Source of the DNA: JACVRW01 sp034664125 | Lineage (GTDB): Bacteria; Actinomycetota; Thermoleophilia; Solirubrobacterales; Thermoleophilaceae | Direction: 5' to 3' | DNA: 64,000 bases | NCBI GenBank assembly: GCA_034664125.1 | Contig: JAXDIG010000011.1 | Coordinates: forward strand, 27,589-91,588 | In this document: positions 58,020 through 64,000 of the stretch, piece after piece | Position numbering within the stretch: position 1 is the first letter of the stretch | How the letters are laid out: every line of letters begins with the position of its first letter | Translations under genes and position numbers: made by a program | Notes under the pieces: model-generated | Database searches by the model: none | What the model saw: only the letters and a program-made list of their open reading frames with translations | What the model was told of the DNA's origin: nothing

Positions 58020-59798
58020 CTAGCAGAGGGCCGTCGGTGTGTGGACCACCTTCCGGACCGGCCCCTTTCCGCCGTACATGTGCACGCCGCACGGCAGGCA
58101 CGGATCGAACGAGCGGACCGCCCGCATGATGTCGATCCCCTTGAAGTTCTCCGGGCCGTTCTCCTCGAAGATCGGCGTGTTCTGCACCGCGTCCTCGTAG
58201 GGGCCGGGAGTCCCGTAGACGTCCCGCGGGCTGGCGTTCCAAGGCGTCGGCGGGTAGGGCTGGTAGTTCGCGATCTTGCCGTCCTCGATCACCATGTGGT
58301 GGGAGAGCACGCCGCGGGCCGCCTCGTGGAAGCCGACGCTGACCGCCGAGTCCGGAACCTTGAAGTCGTTCCAGCTCTTGGTCCGGCCGGCCTGCACCTC
58401 CTTCATGGCGCGCTCCAGGTTGTGCAGCGCGATCAGCGCCGAGTAGGCCTGGTGGTACGTGCGCGCGCGATCCCGCTCGATCGCGTTCGACTTCTCCGGC
58501 ACGTGCCACTCGAACTCCATCTCGGGGAAGCTGGCCGAGCGCGGCAGAGCCATCTGGATGCTGTGCCCGGTGGCCTTGGCGTAGCCGAAGTCCACGAGGC
58601 CCGCCTTCGCCGTGCACCACTGGCGCGCGAACGGGCCGCCGCCGGTGTCGCAGCACACGTGCGTGTCGGTGCGCTTGTCGTAGATGCGCGGCGACACGAC
58701 CCACGTGTACTTGTCGGTGAAGTCGCGCTTCTGCGGCTTCGGCAGCGTGACCTTGTTCCACGGGTGGTTCTTGTCCACCGGGTTGCCGAGCGGGTCCTCG
58801 GTCACGAACGTCCGCTCGTTCTCCCAGCCGTCGAAGTACGAGCTGCCGAGCAGGATGCGGATCGCGAGGTTGATCTCGACCAGGTCGGTGGTGATCAGCT
58901 CTCCGTTGATGGCGATGCCGGGCGTGATGTAGCGCTTACGCCCCCACTCCGTCATGTTCGCGTAGCTGTAGTCGACGTAGTCGGGGTCGTCGAACGAGCC
59001 CCAGTTCACGAGGTTGGTCTCCCGGTAGCCGACCATGTCGTACCCCGGCAGCTCCTGCAGGAAGAAGTCGTAGAGGTCGTCGTGCATCGGCACGCTGCGC
59101 TTGACGTAGTCGAAGTACCTCATCAGACGCACGTAGTAGTCCGTGCACGTCTGGTGGGTGATGTCCGCGCTGCACCCGCCGGGCATGATCGTCGAGGGGT
59201 GCGTGTGACGCCCGCCGAACAGGCAGTACATCTCGCGCGTGTAGCGGGCCACGTGGAGCGTCTCCAGGTAGAACTCGCCCGTGAACGGGTTGAGCGCCCG
59301 CATGATGTCCGCAATCGTCTTGTAGCCGTGGATGTCCTGACCCGGCGCCGACGTGTTCTCGGCCGTGGCCAGCAGGGTCGGGTTCGTCTCCTTGACCATC
59401 TGCTCGCAGAAGTCCACGTTCGCCATGCAGTCGTTGAAGATCGCGTGGTCGAAGATGTAGTCCGCCGTCTCGGCCAGGTTGAAGGCCATGTCGCCCAGGG
59501 GCGGCGGCTTCACGCCGTAGGCCATGTTCTGGTTCAGGCACGAGCACGTGCAGTGGTTGTCGCCGCAGATGCCGCAGATGCGGCTGGTGATGAAGTGCGC
59601 GTCACGAGGGTCGATGCCCTTCATGAAGATGTCGAAGCCGCGGAACACCATCGACGTCGAGTAGCACTTGTTCACCGTCTGGTTGGAGAAGTCGATCTCC
59701 GTGTGGATTCCGAGACTCCCCACGATCCGGGTGATCGGATCCCAGGACATCTCCTTGACCATGACCTTCTGGTCGCGGGGGCTTTCGATTGTTGCCAT
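58020..59798 (-). CDS. hhyL: [NiFe] hydrogenase large subunit, group 1h type
   Basis: The large subunit holds the NiFe centre where H2 is split. The 592-residue protein has the N-terminal metal motif RICGICGDNHC (C75 and C78) and the C-terminal DPCLPCGVHMY (C567 and C570). Nineteen residues follow His573 and should be cut off by the endopeptidase encoded in the operon. Other pieces such as SWDPITRIVGSLGIHTEIDF and PGGCSADITHQTCTDYY resemble the actinobacterial high-affinity enzymes that oxidise atmospheric H2. ATG 59798 has an AGAGGA site. The small subunit lies immediately upstream. Confidence 0.94.
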   Translation of the reverse strand: MATIESPRDQKVMVKEMSWDPITRIVGSLGIHTEIDFSNQTVNKCYSTSMVFRGFDIFMKGIDPRDAHFITSRICGICGDNHCTCSCLNQNMAYGVKPPPLGDMAFNLAETADYIFDHAIFNDCMANVDFCEQMVKETNPTLLATAENTSAPGQDIHGYKTIADIMRALNPFTGEFYLETLHVARYTREMYCLFGGRHTHPSTIMPGGCSADITHQTCTDYYVRLMRYFDYVKRSVPMHDDLYDFFLQELPGYDMVGYRETNLVNWGSFDDPDYVDYSYANMTEWGRKRYITPGIAINGELITTDLVEINLAIRILLGSSYFDGWENERTFVTEDPLGNPVDKNHPWNKVTLPKPQKRDFTDKYTWVVSPRIYDKRTDTHVCCDTGGGPFARQWCTAKAGLVDFGYAKATGHSIQMALPRSASFPEMEFEWHVPEKSNAIERDRARTYHQAYSALIALHNLERAMKEVQAGRTKSWNDFKVPDSAVSVGFHEAARGVLSHHMVIEDGKIANYQPYPPTPWNASPRDVYGTPGPYEDAVQNTPIFEENGPENFKGIDIMRAVRSFDPCLPCGVHMYGGKGPVRKVVHTPTALC

Positions 59799-59819
59799 GT
59801 GTAGTTCCTCTCCCCCGCG

Positions 59820-60875
59820 CTACCAGCGCTTGGAGTAGCCGGTCGACAGTTCGGAGCGGTTGTGACGCCAGTCCGGTTCCTTCTCCTGGGTCTTCATGTG
59901 GCGGTTGCGGAAGAACCGGACGATCGGCCCGTACGTGTACTTCATGACGTACGTGTCAGCCGTGCCCCACGGATCCGGATCCATGAACGGCATGTAGTGG
60001 TCGGGGAAGCCGGGCATCGTGCACGCCATGCAGATGCCGCCCACGTTCGGACAGCCGCCGATGCCGTTGACCCAGCCGCGGACCGGCACGTTGCACTTGA
60101 CCACCGGACCCTTGCAGCCGAGCTTCACGAGACAGCGGTGGTCGGAGCCGTACTCGGTCGCGTAGCTGCCCTCCTCCGCGAAGCCGGCGCGGTTGCAGCC
60201 CTCGCGCACGGTGCGGCCGAACAGCCACGTGGGCCGCAGCTGCTCGTCGAGCGACGGCGCCGGCGCGAGCCCTGCCAGGTGCATCGCCAGGTAGAGCAGG
60301 ACCTCGGTCATGTTGTCGGGCTGGGCGGGGCAGCCGGGGATGCAGACCACCGGCAGGTTCGCCTTCGACTTCCACTTCCAGCCCAGGTAGTCGGGCAGGC
60401 CCATGGCGCCGGTCGGGTTGTTCTTCATCGCCGGGATGCCGCCGTACGTGGCGCACGTCCCGACCGCCACGACCGCGGCGGCCTTCGGCGCGAGCCGGTC
60501 GACCCACTCGTTGGTCGTGATCGGCTGGCCATCCTCGGGGTTCACGCCGAAGCCGGTCCAGTGGCCGTCGCCGTTGATCTTCTCGTTGCCGAGCGACCCC
60601 TCGATGACGAGCACGAACGGATCGAGCTTGCCTTCCTCGGCGTCGTACCAGGCCTGGATGTACTCCTGGCCCACCTCATAGGCGATCACCTGGTTGTGCA
60701 CGACGATCTTGGGCATGCCCGGGATCGACTGCGTGAGGATGTCCTCGAGGCTCGGGTTCGTGGCCGACGTCATGGCCACCGAATCCCCCTCGCAGGACTG
60801 GCCCGTCGTCATCCACAGGACATGCGCGGTGACGCCCTCGGTCTCCTTGAAGTGGTCAAGCGCTGCTGTGCTCAT
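59820..60875 (-). CDS. hhyS: [NiFe] hydrogenase small subunit, group 1h type
   Basis: The small subunit carries the iron-sulfur relay. The 351-residue protein lacks a Tat signal, so the enzyme is probably not exported across the membrane. At the proximal cluster the second Cys of the usual C-x2-C is Asp (GQSC28-EG-D31), the three-Cys-one-Asp pattern described for the oxygen-tolerant actinobacterial-type enzyme. Further cluster ligands lie in VGTCATYGGIPAMK, CIPGCPAQPDN, CLVKLGCKGPVVKCN and GGCPNVGGICMACTMPGFPD. ATG 60875 has GAGGAGG upstream. Confidence 0.94.
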   Translation of the reverse strand: MSTAALDHFKETEGVTAHVLWMTTGQSCEGDSVAMTSATNPSLEDILTQSIPGMPKIVVHNQVIAYEVGQEYIQAWYDAEEGKLDPFVLVIEGSLGNEKINGDGHWTGFGVNPEDGQPITTNEWVDRLAPKAAAVVAVGTCATYGGIPAMKNNPTGAMGLPDYLGWKWKSKANLPVVCIPGCPAQPDNMTEVLLYLAMHLAGLAPAPSLDEQLRPTWLFGRTVREGCNRAGFAEEGSYATEYGSDHRCLVKLGCKGPVVKCNVPVRGWVNGIGGCPNVGGICMACTMPGFPDHYMPFMDPDPWGTADTYVMKYTYGPIVRFFRNRHMKTQEKEPDWRHNRSELSTGYSKRW

Positions 60876-60891
60876 CCGGCCTCCTCACCTC

Positions 60892-61976
60892 TCAACAGAT
60901 CCGTGGCAGGGGGTCCCCCACCAACTGGTCCATCACTCGCTTGCCGCCGAAGCTCGTCTCCACGAGCACCATCCCCGGCGGCTCTGTTCGCACTTCGCCT
61001 ATCTCCGCGGCCTGCTCGCACCCCGGCACGCCGCGAAGCGCGGCGAGCGTCTGGTCCGCCTTCTCCGGCGCGACGAACGCGACGAGCTTGCCCTCGTTGG
61101 CCACGTACATCGGGTCGATTCCCAAGATCTCCGACGCGCCGGCAACCGCCGGGTCGATCGGCACGCCCGACTCGCGGACGAGAATCGCCACACCCGACGC
61201 GCGCGCCAACTCGTTCATCACCGACGCGACCCCGCCGCGTGTGGCGTCGCGCAGGCAGTGCAGGTCCGGGCCCGCCGCGTCCAGCATCGCGTCGACGGCC
61301 GGCCACAGGCAGCAGGTGTCGGACTCGATGGCGGCGTCCAGCTCGAACTCGCCGCGCGCCAGCATGATCGCCGTGCCGTGTGCGCCGATCTCGCCCGACA
61401 CGAGAATGCGGTCGCCAGGCTTCACGCCGGCGGGCGACAGGCTCGCGCGCGGGTCCACGCGCCCGACGCCCGTCGTGCAGATGTACATCTGGTCGCAGTG
61501 GCCGCGCTCGACCACCTTCGTGTCGCCGCCGACGATCTCGACGCCCGCCTCGGTCGCCGCACGGGCGATCGCCTCCACCTCGGCGCGCAGGTCGTCGGCC
61601 GAGAGGCCCTCTTCGAGGATCAGCGACAGCGTCAGCGCCACCGGGCGCGCCCCGGCCATGGCCAGGTCGTTGACGGTGCCGTTCACCGCCAGCTCTCCGA
61701 TCGAGCCCCCGGGGAAGCGGATCGGCTTGACCACGAAGCTGTCGCTGGTCATGGCCAGCGGCACGCCGTCGATCTGGACCGCACCAGAGTCGCCCATCGC
61801 CTCGAGCGTGCCCGAGCCGAACGCCGGCACGAACAGCCCCTCGATCAGGCTCTGCGTGGCCTTGCCGCCGGCGCCGTGGGCCATCGTGATGTGGGCGTCG
61901 CGGAACTTGGCGCGCTTGCCGCGGGCGGTCTCGATGATCCCGAGAATCCGCTCCTCCCGATCGGATACAGGCGTGC

Positions 61977-61980
<4 letters not shown>
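60892..61980 (-). CDS. hypE: Hydrogenase maturation protein HypE
   Basis: HypE dehydrates the carbamoyl group on its C-terminal Cys to a thiocyanate that supplies the iron cyanide ligands. The 362-residue protein belongs to the PurM-like ATP-binding family (AHGAGGKATQSLIEGLFVPA; GDSGAVQIDGVPLAMTSDSF; VGGDTKVVERG; CLRDATRGGVASVMNELARA) and ends with PRIC, the required terminal Cys. GTG 61980 overlaps the hypD stop. It works with HypF, encoded further down the same operon. Confidence 0.95.
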
Positions 61981-63088
<1,108 letters not shown>

Positions 63089-63092
<4 letters not shown>

Positions 63093-63307
63093 GCGAGCCT
63101 CACCAGCGCCGTGCCGGCATGCACGAGCAGCTCGTCGCCGGCGACGACCGGGAGGACAAGCTCGATCTCGACCGAGCTCTTCGCACCGTCGCCGTCGACG
63201 CACAGCGCCAGGGCGCGCTCGTCGTCGACCTTCAGCACCTGCATCGGGACTCCGTCGTCGCCGCAGGTGATGCAGTGGTCGGAGTGACACTCGGCCGGGG
63301 AGCTCAC
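63089..63307 (-). CDS. HypC-like protein with a C-x2-C motif (second copy)
   Basis: The 72-residue protein is the size of HypC and has its small beta-barrel outline (VPMQVLKVDDERALALCVDG; VVAGDELLVHAGTALVRL). In place of the N-terminal MCLAIPG it has CHSDHCITCGDDG, a Cys-rich start with C-x2-C. Such HypC-related proteins occur in several actinobacterial hydrogenase operons (from memory). GTG 63307 overlaps the stop of hypC. It may be a partner of HypD or a metal carrier. Confidence 0.75.
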
Positions 63308-63591
63308 TCGATCACGCTCGCCTTGAGCTCCTCGAGCTCGGCCTCGTAGTCGGCGCCCATCCGCTGCAACATCCCGAGCGTGTGGCGCGCCTCGTCCTCG
63401 TCGACCTTCGACATCGCGAAGCCGACATGGATCAACACCCAGTCGCCCGGACCAACTGCGATGCCGTCCGAATCGAGCAGGCCGATGTTGATGTTGCGCT
63501 GGACACCGGCCACGTCGACCTTGGCGAGGCGGTTCGCCTCGTCGACCACCTCGATGATCTGACCTGGGATTGCCAGGCAGATAGCCCTCAC
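63304..63591 (-). CDS. hypC: Hydrogenase maturation chaperone HypC
   Basis: HypC carries the iron unit from HypD to the large-subunit precursor through an N-terminal Cys. The 95-residue protein has ICLAIPGQIIEVVDE, the family signature, then GDWVLIHVGFAMSKVDEDEA. As annotated from GTG 63591 (GGGGG upstream) the signature Cys is residue 5 rather than residue 2, which is unusual because the family needs a free N-terminal Cys after Met removal. Initiation at the ATC codon just before the Cys codon would solve this but is a rare start. It is the first gene of the hydrogenase operon. Confidence 0.9.
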   Translation of the reverse strand: MRAICLAIPGQIIEVVDEANRLAKVDVAGVQRNINIGLLDSDGIAVGPGDWVLIHVGFAMSKVDEDEARHTLGMLQRMGADYEAELEELKASVIE

Positions 63592-63810
63592 CGCCCCCTC
63601 GGTTGGATGGATCCTGCGTGGCGGGCAACGTACGCCCCCCAAACGGGGGTGCACAGCGCTCTAGTTGATTTCCAACGTTGCGTTGCAACGGGGCTTCCGA
63701 CGGCGATATGGTCACCCCGGCCGGTCGGGAATCTGACCGGGTGAACGCAGCGAGGGAGGCGCAGGCGTACGACAACGATCCGGGTACTCGAGGTAGACCA
63801 CGAGCTCGGA
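63592..63810. promoter_or_regulatory. Divergent promoter region with adjacent palindromes between the hydrogenase operon and a Crp/Fnr-like gene
   Basis: These 219 bases hold the leader of the hydrogenase operon. At 63673-63690 two perfect palindromes touch: CAACGTTG and CGTTGCAACG. On the minus strand TTGCAA-N17-ACTAGA could be -35 and -10 boxes, with the palindromes across the -35. A small C5/G5 hairpin (63636-63649, AAAC loop) lies in the hydrogenase leader. The palindromes are candidate operator sites, perhaps for the regulator encoded to the right; this is inference. Confidence 0.5.
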
Positions 63811-64000
63811 TTGCGCATCCCTCCCGACCGCGTGACGCAAGCGCGTAAGCAGCTCGTCGCGCCGATACGACATCTCGACGCGGGCGTCTGGGAACTGCCC
63901 GACGACGCGCGCGACCAGGGCCACCTCGGCTACCTGATCCTCGAAGGTCTGCTGGCACGCGACCTCGTCCTCGCCGGCAGCACATCGACCGAGTTGCTTG
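63811..64000 (+). CDS. Crp/Fnr-like regulator, N-terminal fragment
   Basis: The plus-strand frame reads through the right edge: IPPDRVTQARKQLVAPIRHL, then GHLGYLILEGLLARDLVLAG and STSTELL. This is how the cyclic-nucleotide-binding domain of many actinobacterial Crp/Fnr regulators begins (family form GLLVLEGLLLRE...ELLGPGD). The start is uncertain: TTG 63811 is assumed, GTG 63832 is possible, and the frame is open back to a TGA at about 63736. Residues VLEVDHELGL encoded just before 63811 fit the family too, so translation may begin earlier at a non-standard codon. It diverges from the hydrogenase operon and may control it. Confidence 0.6.
   Translation, partial: MRIPPDRVTQARKQLVAPIRHLDAGVWELPDDARDQGHLGYLILEGLLARDLVLAGSTSTELL

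Noticed and set aside
63592..63672. A nickel/cobalt or other riboswitch in the hydrogenase leader
   Set aside because: Only a short C5/G5 hairpin is present; no conserved aptamer parts are visible.
63712..63924. Minus-strand frame of 70 codons at the right edge
   Set aside because: It overlaps the plus-strand frame that matches the start of a Crp/Fnr-like regulator, and its own product has no recognisable features.

Overview
The window is GC-rich throughout, uses GTG and TTG starts freely, and packs genes so that most neighbours in an operon overlap by four bases (GTGA or ATGA). Together with the aerobic cobalamin route, a CobN plus ChlI/ChlD-type chelatase, CbtAB, and an actinobacterial-type (group 1h) [NiFe] hydrogenase, this points to a high-GC actinobacterium. 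A soil member of the Thermoleophilia/Solirubrobacterales type is my best guess (inference; no rRNA is present). I saw no rRNA, tRNA, insertion sequence or CRISPR array, and no stretch over 300 bases lacks a gene.

Bases 1-2133 (minus strand): an iron-uptake unit made of a lipoprotein, an FTR1-type permease and the start of a hydantoinase/oxoprolinase-like protein, behind a perfect inverted repeat that looks like an iron-regulator site.

Bases 2246-17270: a cell-surface polysaccharide locus. The plus-strand run encodes a priming sugar transferase carrying a degenerate GGDEF-like domain, a Wzz-like protein with a repetitive tail, an O-antigen ligase/polymerase-like protein, two family 2 glycosyltransferases, a polysaccharide deacetylase, a flippase fused in frame to a secreted beta-helix domain, a cupin-like protein and a GNAT-like protein. 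A converging minus-strand run adds two family 4 glycosyltransferases and a nucleotide-sugar epimerase.

Bases 17479-41563: an almost complete aerobic adenosylcobalamin locus in three transcription units. The unit cobF-cobS-bluB/cobT runs leftward. A cobalamin riboswitch at about 20808 heads a rightward 12-gene operon (cobC to cobK). A second riboswitch at about 41400-41563 heads a leftward operon (cbtB, cbtA, cobG, cobH, cobIJ) that meets cobK tail to tail. Several steps are fused (BluB-CobT, ChlI-ChlD, CobU-threonine phosphate decarboxylase, CobI-CobJ). Only the first methyltransferase (cobA) and an evident threonine kinase are missing. A phosphoglycerate-mutase-like gene inside the operon is a candidate for the latter.

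Bases 41645-48664: a small monooxygenase-like protein, an OmpR-type two-component system, a low-complexity secreted protein, cytochrome bd oxidase (cydAB) and a sulfatase. Direct repeats CTCAY-N6-CTCAT lie before the response regulator and between the secreted protein and cydA, suggesting a small regulon.

Bases 48712-63591 (minus strand): one long operon for a group 1h [NiFe] hydrogenase with its maturation set (hypC, a second hypC-like gene, hypD, hypE, small and large subunits, four poorly known accessory proteins, protease, hypA, hypB, a double-SIS protein, hypF, a nickel permease and a small unknown protein). The small subunit has the Cys-to-Asp change at the proximal cluster known from oxygen-tolerant, high-affinity enzymes. 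Divergent from it, at the right edge, is the start of a Crp/Fnr-like regulator. Hydrogenase electrons probably enter the respiratory chain, where the nearby bd oxidase could accept them (inference).
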